A DNA stretch of 64,000 bases from Monilinia fructicola (taxonomy: Eukaryota > Ascomycota > Leotiomycetes > Helotiales > Sclerotiniaceae): contig VICG01000017.1 of the NCBI GenBank assembly GCA_008692225.1, positions 124,001 through 188,000 of the forward strand, given 5' to 3'. Under the pieces are notes generated by a model. That model had not been told where the DNA came from. It did no database searches and saw only the letters and a list, made by a program, of their open reading frames with translations. Of this stretch, positions 35,651 through 49,162 are shown piece by piece. Position 1 is the first letter of the stretch, and each line of letters opens with the position of its first letter. The translations under genes and the position numbers were made by a program.

Positions 35651-35928
35651 CACTAGTGTGTACACGGACTCATAAAACATTAGTTAATATCTATATATAT
35701 CAAAATATAATTTTTCGTTTTATTATAATACTATAAATTTAATCTTCAAGATTTTTAAAATCTTTAATATATATAATATTCTTTATATATTTCTTTATAA
35801 GAATAAGTAGTTTTATAATAATTGATATACGTTAAGATTAATGTTTTCAAATTAAAATACTTAATGTTATTTTTCATTGAAATCTATTAAGCATATTTTC
35901 GTTTTATAAGTCTATACACCCACTGGTG
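35651..35928. mobile_element. CACTA-type MITE (family Z), copy 2
   Basis: 278 bp, inverted relative to copy 1, with ends CACTAGTGTGTACACGGACT and CACTGGTG (reverse complement CACCAGTGGGTG). It is flanked by the 3-bp duplication ACC (35648-35650 and 35929-35931). The related LINE-like copy near 47280-47300 represents the empty site (TTTTAAAATCCTTCTAGCTT), confirming the insertion. Confidence 0.87.
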
Positions 35929-38332
35929 ACCCCTAAGCTTAAATCTAATATCTTTATAAAGAAAAAGATTAATAAACTAATCATCCTTACCCTTTCTTTA
36001 TATTAAAACAATATAAATAGAATTATAACTTTTATTACTTTTAATAGATTTAGCCTTAAGATCTATAAATTAGCTAGATTAATATTGATAAAGAAAGCTT
36101 TGCTTATATAATCTTTTATTATAATATTATATTTACAAAAGATTAGTATTATATATATTTAAGAATTTCAAATTTATATTAATATTTATATTTAAAATTA
36201 CTTAGAGTATAATTATTATATTCTAATTAATTCATGGAAACTTTTCATTTTTAAAGATATTAAAGATTTTTAATCTTAAATTATAATCTATATTCAAAAA
36301 AATACTAAACTTTATATTTGATAGAAATAATTAATTATATAATAATGATTTGATTTAGATTAATATTAATATATTATAACGATTTTTAATATCTATAAAG
36401 AATTTATAATAATTAAAATATTAAATTATATTATTTATTTTTCTTTACTTTTTAGATGCTTTATGAAAAGGGATTTTAACGTATAATATAATATATTTAA
36501 GTTTAAGGTATTATTTATCTATTAAAGAGTAAAATTTATATGATAGATATAAAATAATAATATAGATTTTATTCATATTTTAAAAAAGTCTATTTATTCT
36601 ATTAGATATATTCTAGATCTTATATTCTTTAATATTCTTTTTATAATTACTAATATTTATAAAGATATATTGTATAGAATTAGATTATAAAACTTAAATT
36701 ATAATTATATCTCATTAAAGTATTTCAATATTTAATTAATATTATTATTAAATTCTAAATAATAATTTAGTTATATTCTTAAACCTTATACATATTAATA
36801 TTATTAGATTTTCAAATCTTAAAGAGTTATAAGATTAAATCAAATATAAAGGGCTTTATTACTCAATTTATTATTATCTTTAATTTTATTATATATATAA
36901 TTAATAAAGTAGATAACGGTAAAGGATATTTTACTCTATAATAGATCCTAGAATACAAAATAATCTATTAGATATACTTAATAGGTTAATATATATTCAA
37001 GGTTTTACTATCCTTTAAAATTAAAGAATTCTATAATATAATTTATTAAGCAAAAAGAAATTATTAAAAGAATATAATTAATAAAATCAAGGATAATAAA
37101 GATTCATATCAAATTATTAATTAATATAGATTACATTATAATCTTAAAGCTTTTTTTTTAAATAATTAATAAAATTATAATTAAGGATATAATAAATAAG
37201 GTTTAGATATTAGAATCTAAGGTTTTGAATAAATTTAATATAATCACTAATCTTAATTATGATTTATTCATAAACTAGTAAAACTTTAATATATTATTAT
37301 AATTTATAATAATATTTTTAAAAGAGATAAAAAAATATTATAAAAATTCCCATAATTTTATTAAGGATTAATTAAATCATTTTTCAATTTTTTAAAATTT
37401 ATTAAAGCTTAATTAAATATATAAATCGCTTGCCCTACTTCTCGCCTCCCCCCCCCATTTGGCTAACATTTCACATCAAAAACGGCCATTTTAACGTATC
37501 TATAACTTTACGAAAAATAAATATATATTTTTTAAATTTTTATTGAGGCTTCTATATATAATCATTAATAAATTATGAAAATCTTAAATTTTTGCGATTT
37601 TTTTCATAAAGAGTAATAAAAGATTATAGAAAATGAGAATTTTCATTTTCGATTTATATATAAATCCTATACAAAATCAAAATCTTTAAAAAAAAGTTAT
37701 ATTTATTTAATAAAAATAACTCAAAATAATCTAAAAAATATTCAAGAGTCTTAAAGCTAATTTAAATTGAATATATTATTTAAATAATATACTATTATTT
37801 ATAATGAATGTTTAATATAGATTTCTTAGATTTTGACGATAAAATTTTAAGTAAAAAATTTCTAATTTCGATTTACTCAATAATTTTAAATTATTATATA
37901 TACTTTAAATAATTTGTTTACTATATACTTGGGCAGGTTTTAAAAGAGGTATACGCTAAAATATAACTTATAATTATTCATCAAAACCTTTATATAATTT
38001 TTATAAAACTTATAAATATTATAGATTTAATATTTTTATATTTAGTATAAAAATTTTGTATTATAAAATCTAATATTAAATAAATAATAATATAATAAAA
38101 TGTATGAATATTTGAAAATTTAATGAAAAATTATAGATATATATTAATATTGAATAATATAACGAATATCATAGTTAAACTTATTAAAACTTTGTTTAAT
38201 AATAAAAGAAAGATTAGATTTTAAATATCTTATTTTAAAATCCTAATATGTTTATTAATGTTTAAAATATATATTAATAAAGTTGAAAATATAGGAAAAT
38301 TTACAGGTTTTAAGGGGGTAAATTTGCTTATT

Positions 38333-39130
38333 TACTCGGGCGGGTTTTAAAAGAGGCATACGCCAAAATATAACTTATAATTATTCAACAGAACCTTGAT
38401 ATAATTTTATAAGATTTATAGGTATTATAGATTTAGTATTTTTATATTTACTATAAAATTTTTATATTATAAAATTCAATATTAAATGAATAATAGTATA
38501 ATAAAATATATAAATATTGAAAATTTAATGAAAAATTATAGATTTATATTAATATTAAATAGTTTAACGAATATCATAGTTAAACTTATCAAACTTTGTT
38601 AACTAATAAAAGAAAAGCTAAATTTTAAATATATTATTTTAGAATTTTAATATCTTTATTGATATTTAAAAATATATATTAATAAAGTTGAAAATATAGG
38701 AAAATTTACAAGTTTTGAAGGGGTAAATTCGCTTATTTGGATTATATAAGCATATTTTTTCATTCAAAATTTGAATTTTTTGCTTTTCATATCAACATAT
38801 ATATTAGTATAATAGATAATATTAAATTCTAAAAAATATTTAATAAAACTTTGAAGATTATATTATTTTTCTATGATTTTATTTTTTAAAATTTATATAT
38901 CGTTGAATTTTAAATTAATATATTGATAAATTCTTAAATTTTCTAAAATCACTAACTTTATAGTATTATTATTCTCTTAAAAATTATTTTTATAGTATTA
39001 AAACTTTATAGAAAGATATTGAAATACTAAATCTAATATATATATAAATTATTTAAGATTATATTAAAGTTTCGTTGAATAATTATAAGTTTTATATTCG
39101 CTTATGCCTCTTTTAAAACGCGCCCGAGTA
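38333..39130. mobile_element. Family X copy 3, inserted in X copy 2
   Basis: 798 bp including flanking TA, with ends CTCGGGCGGGTTTTAAAAGA and TCTTTTAAAACGCGCCCGAG. Comparison with its own interior gives the empty site: GCTTATTTGGATTATATAAG becomes GCTTATT-TA-element-TA-GATTATATAAG. This shows TA duplication directly. Confidence 0.92.
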
Positions 39131-39438
39131 GATTATATAAGTATATTTTTTTATTAAAAATTTGAATTTTCTACTTTTTATATTAATATATATATTGATA
39201 TAATAAATAATATTAAATTTTGAAATCATTCAATAAAACTTTAAAGCATATATTATTTTTCTATAACTTTAATTTTTAACATTTATATATTTTTGAATTT
39301 AAAATTAATAAATTAATAAATACTAAAAATTTTTAAAATCATTAACTTTATTATATTAATATTCTTTTAAAAAGACTTCTAATAATATAAAAACTTTATA
39401 GGAAGATCTTAAAATACTAAATCTAATATATATATATA

Positions 39439-40286
39439 TAAGTCGCCTACCCTACTTCTCGCCACCCCCCCCATTTGGCCAGCATTTCACACGAAAAACG
39501 ATCATTTTAACGTATTTATAACTCTACAAAAAATAAATAAATATTTTTTAAATTTTAATTAGAGCTTCTATATATAATTATTAATAGATTTTGAAAATCT
39601 TAAATTTTTGCGTTTTTTTATAAAGAGTAATATAGAATTATAGCAAATTCGAATTTTCGGTTTTGGATTTGGATTTGTATGGAAATCACATACAAAATTA
39701 AAACTTTGAAAAAAAATAGTTATAACTTTTAAACAAAAATGGTTAAAAATAATTTATATATTATTATAAAATTTCTTAATCAATATATAATAAATAAGCT
39801 ATTTGAAATATATATAATAATTTGAAACTATTGAGGAAATTGAAATTAGAAAATTTTTACCTAAAATTTTATCGTTAAAATCTAAGAATCTATGTTAAAC
39901 ATTTATTATAAATAATAATATATTATTAAAATAACATATTCAATTAAGATTGGTTTTAAAATTCTTTAATTCTTTTTAGATTATTTTTAGCTATTTTCGT
40001 TAAATAAATATAATTTCTTTTTAAAGATGTTGATTTTGTATAGGATTTACATACAAATCTAAAATTAGAATTTTAATTTTTTATAATCTTTTATTACTCT
40101 TTAAAAAAAAATTGCAAAAATTTAAGATTTTCAAAATCTATTAATAATTATATATAGAAGCTCTAATTAAAATTTAAAAAATATATATTTATTTTTTGTA
40201 GAGTTATAAATACGTTAAAATGATCGTTTTTCGTGTGAAATGCTGGCCAAATGGGGGGGGTGGCGAGAAGTAGGGTAGGCGACTTA
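39439..40286. mobile_element. Family Y copy 4, inserted in X copy 2
   Basis: 848 bp including flanking TA, the best preserved Y. Ends AGTCGCCTACCCTACTTCTC and GAGAAGTAGGGTAGGCGACT are perfect reverse complements over 20 bp. The adjoining segments (GCCACCCCCCCCATTTGGCC and its partner) also match. The intact X copy 3 supplies the empty site (TATATATATAAATTATTT). Confidence 0.92.
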
Positions 40287-43200
40287 AATTATATGAAATT
40301 ATATTAAGATTTCGTTGAATAATTATAAGTTTTATATTCGCATATACCTCTTTTCAAACGCGCCCGAGTATTGATTAATAAATTCTATAAAAAGTATATA
40401 GATTTTTTTTAATTATTTTTGTTTAAAAATTATAAATATTTGTTTCAAAGTTTCAATTTTGTATGTGATTTCCATACAAATCCAAAACCAAAAATTCTGA
40501 TTTATTATAATCTTTTATTACTCTTTATAAAAAAATCACAAAGTTTAAGATTTTCAAAATTTATTAACAATTATATATAAAAGCTTTAATTAAAATTTAA
40601 AAAATATATATTCATTTTTCGTAAAGTTATAAATACATTAAAATAGCCGTTTTTAGTGTAAAATGCTAGCCAAATGAGGGGGGTGGCGAAAAGTAGGGTA
40701 AGCGACTTACTTTATAATTTATATAATAAATACTTTAATCTTAAATTTTTCTTATAAATCTAGAAATTAGCTAAAATAATTATACTCTTCAAAATAAATA
40801 AGATTAATTAAATCTTTCTTTATTTTTCATAATTTATTATATTTATCTTATATATCTTTAAGAGATTAAAATAAATCATTACTAGATAGTTAATTTAAAT
40901 TATCTTTATATTAAAGATTTTTAATCCTTAATATAATAAAGCTTTTTTAAAAAAACTTATTATAAATTTAATTACTAACTTTATATATAATAACAAAATA
41001 ATGTTAATATAAAGATTAAAAATCATTATAATTATATTAAATATTTAATGAGATTTTAATATATTATTTAAAAGGTATTTATTAGTTTAAATAATAACTT
41101 AAGATTAATTACTTTTATTATTAAAATTGATTAATTTATTTTTAATAAATAGATATATAAAAATATACTTTAAGAACTTTATTATATTAAATCATTAAGT
41201 AATTTATAGTATTCTCTAAAGCTTATTTTTATTCCTTATATTTTGTATATTATATATTTTATTAAACTATTATTTTAAAATATTTTATATAGGTTTGAAT
41301 ATATTAATAGTATATATTTATTTAGAACCTTAATATCGTTGATTATTAATATTTATTGATCTTCCCAAAAAATTAAAAATATTATATATTAAAGTATTTA
41401 AAATAAAATTATGTTTATTTTAAAAAAGTTGGAATTAAATTTATTTTATAAAAAAATAGAGTATATAATTATTATCTTGTAGAGTAAATAATGAATTTAA
41501 TATAAACTTTATTATTATAATATTAAAAAGAAGCAAATAATCTGTTTTATATCAATTTAATATTTAATTTAATAAAAGAATAATATCCTAAAGATATATA
41601 AGGAAATAGGTTATATAAACTTATCTCACTTTATATTATATTAAAAATCTAATTAAAATAGTAAATGATTTATTAATCTTAATATTTAAAAAAAGATATT
41701 GTTATCTATATAATACCTTTATTAATTTATAATATAAAAGCTTAATATATAGGGTATATAAAACCCTCTAGATTCTTTTTTAATTAAAGTATAATTATTA
41801 ATATACAAATTAAATGATATATAAATATATGTAATAAGGTATTTACTTTAATATTCTATAGAATTCTATTAATTTAAAAACCTATTCCTAATATTATCTT
41901 ATTCTAAAATGTTAGGTTATTTTTATAAAAGTTATACTAAACAAAGCAAAACTTCAATTTATATTATAAATATAATTAATTAATATTCTTTAGTTTTTGA
42001 TTTTTTAAATTCTAATCTCATTAATCTTTAAAGATTATAAAAATAGGTTTACAATAAATATTTAAAATTAAGATCTAGTGTTTAATATATATATTCTTAA
42101 ATTATTATATTTTATATAAGATTATTATATCAATCTAATAAAGAGGATTAATAAGAAAACTATTATTATAATCTTTAAAGCTTAATAGGATTTACTATTC
42201 TTAACAAATATTATTATTTTTTTAGATGATTTGAAATAATATATTAATAATTATAAATATGTTAAATATAATTATATAATATATTAAAAAACAATATATA
42301 GTTCGATATCAATTATAGATTAATTAACTTTATCTTATATATTTTTTAATATAAAGGTTATAAAGGTTGAAAAGAGTTTATAATATATAATAAAAATATT
42401 ATTAAATATTAATTCTAAGCGATTGTAGCTTTATATAAATAGTATCTTAATTATATAATACTTATAAACAAATAATTCAATGCTTTATAATAAGCTTTTT
42501 TAGAATATTAGGATATAATATTAAATAATTATTAAAGTATATAAAAATAAAAGAAAAATAATTAGTTAATTATTTTATAAATAAAGTTATATTAAAGTCT
42601 ATTTAGGATTTAGGATTATTATCTCTATTTTTATAATTAATAAGAACAGTTTATTCTTAAAAATTCTTTATTTAATCATATAATAAGCTTAATAATTTAA
42701 ATATAAAATAAAACCATCTTTAAATTATTATAAATAAAATATTCCATATAAAATAAATCTCTTTTTAAAACTTAATCTTTTTTCAATCTAATTATATAAA
42801 TCATTAATCATTTATTTTATATATAAGAATTCTACTTAATATTCTTTTAGATTTAAATACAAAAATATAAATCTAAAATATTTCTATAATGTATACAGAA
42901 CTTTATTTTTATTTGATTTATTATTTACTAATATTTAAATGCTTTAATAAATAAGTGCTTGAATTTTTTATTCTATTAAATATAATTTAAAAAAGATTTA
43001 AATACTTTATATTAGTTTTTTCTTAATTAATAGAATTTATTAGTTTTCTAGATTTTATTGAATTCTATATTAGTATATATTTTATATTAAGCTTTATTTT
43101 ATTTTTGATAAACTTTTAATTTTAATATACTTAAAACTTTATAATCTTATTACTTTATATATTTAACTTTAATTTTAATAATCTAAATTTTAATATATAT

Positions 43201-43627
43201 ATTCAATTTTATTTAAATATATATAAATTTTATTTTAATAATCTTTTTATAAATTATAATAATTCTTTATTAAATCTTAATGATTTTAATATAAATTTTA
43301 ATAATCTTTAGATTAATCTCTATATTTTTCTATTTTTCTTTCTTTTATTTTTTTATTTTTTTTGTATTGTAATATTTACTATAAGATTTTTGCAATTAAA
43401 ACTTTAGACTTTAGACTCTATACTTTAATTTATTAATACCTTTAAATACTTTTAAATAAACTATTTTTAGTTTAAAAAATAAAGAAAAATAATAAATTCG
43501 ATTATATATCTTTTGTAAGATATACTTTTTATAATTGTTTTAGTTTAATTCCTTAACTTAATGTATTCTTATATCTTCAGAAAGGTTTTAGGGTGGTTTT
43601 TTAGCCAACCCGATGAATAAAAATAAA

Positions 43628-43645
43628 TACTACTACTACTAGTAC
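43628..43645. repeat. (TAC)n tail of LINE-like copy 1
   Basis: Short TAC repeat with one AG interruption, directly after GATGAATAAAAATAAA. The inverted copy at 49145 has the same arrangement. Confidence 0.75.
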
Positions 43646-44580
43646 TAAAGAGTCATAAAGTACTAATAATATTTGTAATATCTATAGTTTAATATTTATA
43701 AATGAAATTAAAATTGTTATTTAAAAAAAGAGATATTAAAAAGGTTATCATAATTACAATATAAATATAAATATTAGTATATTAATAAAGGTAATTATAT
43801 TACTATTTCTAAAATCACCTACAGGTAAATAACATATATATGAGTAATTATAAAAATTTTAAGTATAGTCTTAGTAATTATAATATTTATAATAATTATA
43901 AGTATAGTTATAATTTGTCATAAGTATAATAATATAAATAGTATTGTTATTATCATAAGAACGACAATGATTATTATAATTAAGTAAAAATATTATATAT
44001 ATATACCTATAATGAATTTAAATAATATTTTTCCTTTTTAATTATATTAAAAAAAAAAGAAAAAACTATAATTAATATATTAAATCAGATTCTCTTATTT
44101 TTAAATAAAATCTATTAATGCATTTACTAAAAAATTATAGAATCTATATTGTATCCCAATGTATTAATTTCTATTTTAATAATATAAGAGTAATCAATTT
44201 GATTTTCTATAATATAAGAGTACTAGTAATTTACTGTATTATTAAGTCAAATATAGCGCAAATCTTATATATTAATAAACTTTATAAACCTTATTCCTAT
44301 ATAATTATATATACCTTTTTATTCTTTTCAAATTCTATATAATATCTGTATATTCCTATATTTGCAATTTTTAGATAATATTAATTTTTTTCTAACAATA
44401 ATACTAGGTAAGATTCAGATTATTATAGTCCTTATTATTAATAATATAAGACCGATAATCCAAAATAATACTTTAGTATATTAATACTAGAACTCTTATC
44501 TTATTAATATATAGATTTTTAATAGCACTTGTATTAAGTATATATAACTCTATATTTTAAGGATAAAATATTATTATAAG
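43646..44580. other. AT-rich interval with partial W element
   Basis: No gene. A single W terminus is seen at about 44090-44237 (two tandem TATAAGAGTAAT units and AGTAATTTACTGTA). The 74-codon plus-strand open frame at 44118-44342 runs through that terminus and is not a real gene. Confidence 0.5.
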
Positions 44581-45416
44581 TAAGCAGCATACCCCTCTTC
44601 TCGCTACCCCCCCCCCCCCCATTGAGTCAATATTTCATACTAAAAACAGCTATTTCAACGTATTAATAATTCAATAAACAATCAATATAATCAATTCAAA
44701 ATTCGATAAATAATTCAATATATAATGATTAATAAATTCTAAGAATCTTGAGATTTTACGATTTTTTATAAAGAGTAATAAAAGATTTTAAATTTTTGAA
44801 ATTTTAATTTTCGATTTCTATGTAAATCCTATACAAAATCAGATCTTCAAAAAAAAATTTATCTAACGAAAATGGCTAAAAATGGTTTATACATATTTAA
44901 AGAATCTTAAAATCAATTTCAATTAAATTCATCATCTGAATAATATATTATTATTTGTAATAAATATTTAAAAGAGACTTTTAGATACTAATAAAGAAAT
45001 TCAAGATAAAAAACCTATAATTTCAATTTACTCAATAATTATAAATTATTATTTATAATGTAAATCTTTTATATATTATATATTAATAAATGAGGTTTAT
45101 AAAAATTGATAGATTATTTTTGATTATTTTAACCAAAAAACAATTTTTTTTTAAACTTTCCATTTTATATATAATTGCTATATAAATCTAAAACCGAAAA
45201 TTCTAATCTTTTATAATTCTATATTACTCTTTATAAAAAAATCGCGAAAATTTAAGATACTTAGAATTCATTAATCATTATATATCGAATTATTTATCAA
45301 ATTTTGAATTTATTATATTGACTGATTGTTAAATTATTAATACTTTAAAATAGCTGTTTTTAGTGTGAAATGCTGGCTAAATGAGGGGGGTGACGAAAAG
45401 AGGGGTAGGCGACTTA
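44581..45416. mobile_element. Family Y foldback element, copy 5
   Basis: 836 bp including flanking TA. Left end TAAGCAGCATACCCCTCTTC with a 14-base C run following; right end AGAGGGGTAGGCGACTTA. Inverted arms as in the other copies. Confidence 0.86.
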
Positions 45417-48400
45417 GTTTTTATAATATATCTTTATTAGATGTATTCAACCAAGTTGTTAAATTACTAGTAACTTTATAATCAAAGTTATAGGAACCTA
45501 TATTATTATCAACGCTTAGCCTATATAAAATTTTATAATAATAGTATCTTTATATTATTTATTATAAAATAATTGTTTTCATAGTATTACCTGCTTTATA
45601 ACTTAATTATATTATTCTTACAATAATAGTTTTATTAAATAAAATATTTTTATATAATCTTTTTTAACTTTTGATATCATAAGCTTATTAAAAACTAATT
45701 TATTATTTATCTTTATATAATAAGTTATAAAGAAATTATATGAAAATAATTTTAAAATGAATTCTTAATTTTCTTTATATTTTAATTTGAGTAATAATTT
45801 ATTTATTAATAATTTTATTGTAAATATTATTTATAGTCATTTTACAATAATTAAATATCATCAAAAGTAATTTTATAATATAATTATTAATTTTAAAATC
45901 TTTATTAATAGCTTTATAGTTATATTAAATAATATTTTAATAAAATACAAAATTATATTAAAGATTTTAGAAAAGATTATTAATTATTTAATTATTTTCA
46001 TATATAAGACAACTAATATAATAATCTTTGTATTTATTGATTTTTATAATTAATACTTAAAAGATATCTTTTTTTATTTTCTTGATTTTATATTTATTAT
46101 AGATCTAATAAAAAAAACCTTAGGTTTAATTATAATATATAGGATTCTAAAGGCAAAAATATATATATTTATCCTTATTTAATAATGATTCTTTTAACTT
46201 TAATTTTTATAGTTTTTATATTATAATTATATTTACAAAATCTATGAAATTTATGACTTCAATTTCAATTCTGATCAGAAATATATAATATAAGTATTAA
46301 CTAAATATAAATCTAAAACCTTTTTTAATTGCTTAAAGCTTTTTATAATTAAACAAAGCTTACTTAAATTAATTAGAAATTCTATTTCGGTTATAATAGT
46401 TTTATTATACCTATTATTATAAATTCAAACTTTATATAAAATAGTTTTTTGATTTATAATCTATTATATATTTGAAAAAATACTAAGATTATAAAGAAAA
46501 TATTAAAAAATATTATAGTTAATATTTCAGTTATTTAATATAAATATAAAATTATTAATATTTTAATCTTATTTTATAATTTAAGAAATGAAATTATATA
46601 AATAGATAGTATTGATCTTGTTTTTAAGAAGATTATAATTTAAATATATTTTAAATCAATTAGTATTAGATCCTTTAGATATAGAGCTAATCTCAAAACT
46701 AGCAAAATAATATAGATTGTTTTATTTATAAAGCTAATTAAAAATTTTAAGCTATTAAATATTAATGATTTATTAAAAATGATTAATAAATAGGTTATTA
46801 TTAATTATTATAATTTTAATTATTAGACTTCTTATAATTCAATTAAGTATTTTAAATATATCTAATGTATATATTAATTAATATTAGAAACTCTATTTAA
46901 CTAGTTATATTAATTTATTATAATAAATTATTAATTATAGATTTATAAAACTATTCTATTATTTGAAAATTAATAACCGAAAAATATATTAAATTTAGAA
47001 AAAAAATTATATTAAATCTAAAAAATATATATAATAAGATTATTTATAAAATAACAAACGATTTTATTTTTATTTTAAAGCCTTTAATTATTATTTTAAT
47101 TATATAAAATAAAATTATAGTCAACTGTAAGTATAAATATAGATTCACTATAATAATATATAAGAATATTAGCTTAATCTTTAAAATCCTTAGATTAAAA
47201 CCTTTCAAAGTCAAGAATATTATATATAAAAAGATTCATTCAATTATTTTACTTAATAATTATAATGCTATTATTATTTTAAAATCCTTCTAGCTTAAAT
47301 CTAATATTTTTTTAAAAGAAAAGATTAATTAGCTAATTATTCTTAGTCTTTTTCTAAATTAAAACAATATGAATAGAATTATAGCTTTTATTATTTTTAA
47401 TAAACTTATTCTTGAAATTATTAAATAATCAAATTAATATTAATAAAATAAGTTTTATTTAGAAACCTTTTTTATAATATTTTTTTATAAAACTTTTATA
47501 TTATATTTATTGAATTTATATTAATATTGATATTTAAAAAAAACGAAATTAATAAATTAATTATTTTTATCCTTTCTCTATATTAGAATAATAAAAATAA
47601 AATTATAGCTTTTATTGCCTTTAATAAGCTTAACCTTAAAATTTATAGATTAATTAGATTGATATTAACAAAGAAAACTTTATTTATATAATCTTTTTTA
47701 AAATATAATATTTATAAAAGATTAATATTATATATATTTTAAAATCATAAATTTATATTAATATACATACTCAAAAATATTGAAAGTATAATTATTATAC
47801 TTTAATTAATTTGTAGAAACTCTTAACTCTTAAAGATATTAAAGATTCTTAATCTAAGATTATAATTTATATTTATAAAAGTATTAAATTTTATATATAA
47901 AAAGATAATTAATATATAATAAGGATCTATTTTAGAGTGATATTAAGAATATAATTATTCTTAATACTAGTAGTTATAAGTAATTTCTAACATTTGAGAT
48001 AAGAAATTGTATTATTTATCTTTTTTTATTCTTTAAATACTTTATAAAAAAGGATTTCAATATAAAAGATATAATATATCAAAATGTAATATATTGTTTG
48101 TTTATTAAAAAATAAAGGTTATATAATAAACATAAAATTATAAAACGAATTTTATTAGTATTCCAAAAGAATTTATTTATTTCATTAAATATATCTTAAA
48201 TCTTATATCTTCTAATATTCTTTTTATAATTATTAATATTTTTAAAAATATATATAGGTATATAGAATTAACTTATAAAACTTAAGTTATAATTATATTT
48301 AATTAGAATATTTAAATATTAAATCAATATTATTATATAACCCTGAAAAATAATTTTAATAAATTCTTAAAATTAGTATTACTAAGTTCTTAAATCTTAA

Positions 48401-49144
48401 TAATATATAAGATAAGATTAATATAAAAGACTTTATTCTTTAATTTATTATTATCTTTAATCTTATTATTCTTCAAAACTAAAATTTTTCATAAGTATAC
48501 TTTATAAAATAAGAAGAAATTATTGAAAGAATATAATTAGTAAAATTAAGGATAATAAAGACTTATATTAAATCATTGAATAATTTATAGTATTTTTCGA
48601 GGTTTATCTTTATTCTCTATATTTTAAATATTATATCTTATTAAATTGTTGTCTTGGAATATTTTGTATAGATTGAAATATATTAATAATATAAATTTAT
48701 TTATAACTTTAATATTATTGATTATTAATGTTTATATACTCTTCTAGAAAATCAAGAATATTATATAATAGAGCGTTTAAAAAAAATTGCTTTTACTTTT
48801 AGAAGAATTAAAGATAATTTATTTTACAAAAAAAATAAGATATTTAATTATTATTATATAAACTGTAAAATAAATTAATTATAAATTTAATTATTATAAT
48901 ATTAAAACAAAGTAAATAATTTGCTTTATATTAATTTAGTATTGAATTTAAAAGCAAAAATATTCTAAAAATATATTAAGGAATAAATTAAATTAATTCT
49001 TTTTTTTTGATATTATATTAAAAGTTCAATTAAGATACTATAAAGAAAACTTACTAGTTTTAGTATTTTCAAAAGCTATTATTATTTATATTGTATCTTT
49101 ATTAGTTTATAATATAAAGGTTTAATATATAAACTATACCTATA

Positions 49145-49162
49145 GTAGTAGTAGTAGTAGTA
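49145..49162. repeat. (TAG)n, 3' tail of the minus-strand LINE-like element
   Basis: Six GTA/TAG units adjoining the left target duplication; the complement of the (TAC)n tail at 43628-43645. Confidence 0.8.

Larger units (their letters stand above)
37926..40370. mobile_element. Family X copy 2, interrupted twice
   Basis: Left end TACTTGGGCAGGTTTTAAAA, right end CAAACGCGCCCGAGTA. Its three remaining pieces (37926-38332, 39131-39438, 40287-40370) join to about 795 bp of X. It is inserted at a TA in Y copy 3 and itself carries X copy 3 and Y copy 4. Confidence 0.9.
37432..40709. mobile_element. Family Y copy 3, host of a nested X/X/Y stack
   Basis: Left part 37432-37925 begins with the Y terminus (TAAATCGCTTGCCCTACTTC); right part 40371-40709 ends GTAGGGTAAGCGACTTA. 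Together they make one Y of about 830 bp, split by element X (37926-40370). Confidence 0.9.
34491..43645 (+). mobile_element. LINE-like element copy 1, with nested insertions
   Basis: AT-degraded sequence collinear with copies starting near 45520 and 62062 but lacking their first ~600 bp, so it is 5' truncated. Its 3' end (about 43590-43645) is shared in inverted form with 49145-49200 and finishes with a (TAC)n tail. It is interrupted by the CACTA MITE (35651-35928) and the Y/X nest (37432-40709). The tail, truncation and lack of LTRs indicate a non-LTR retrotransposon. RT motifs are too damaged to call with certainty. Confidence 0.6.
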
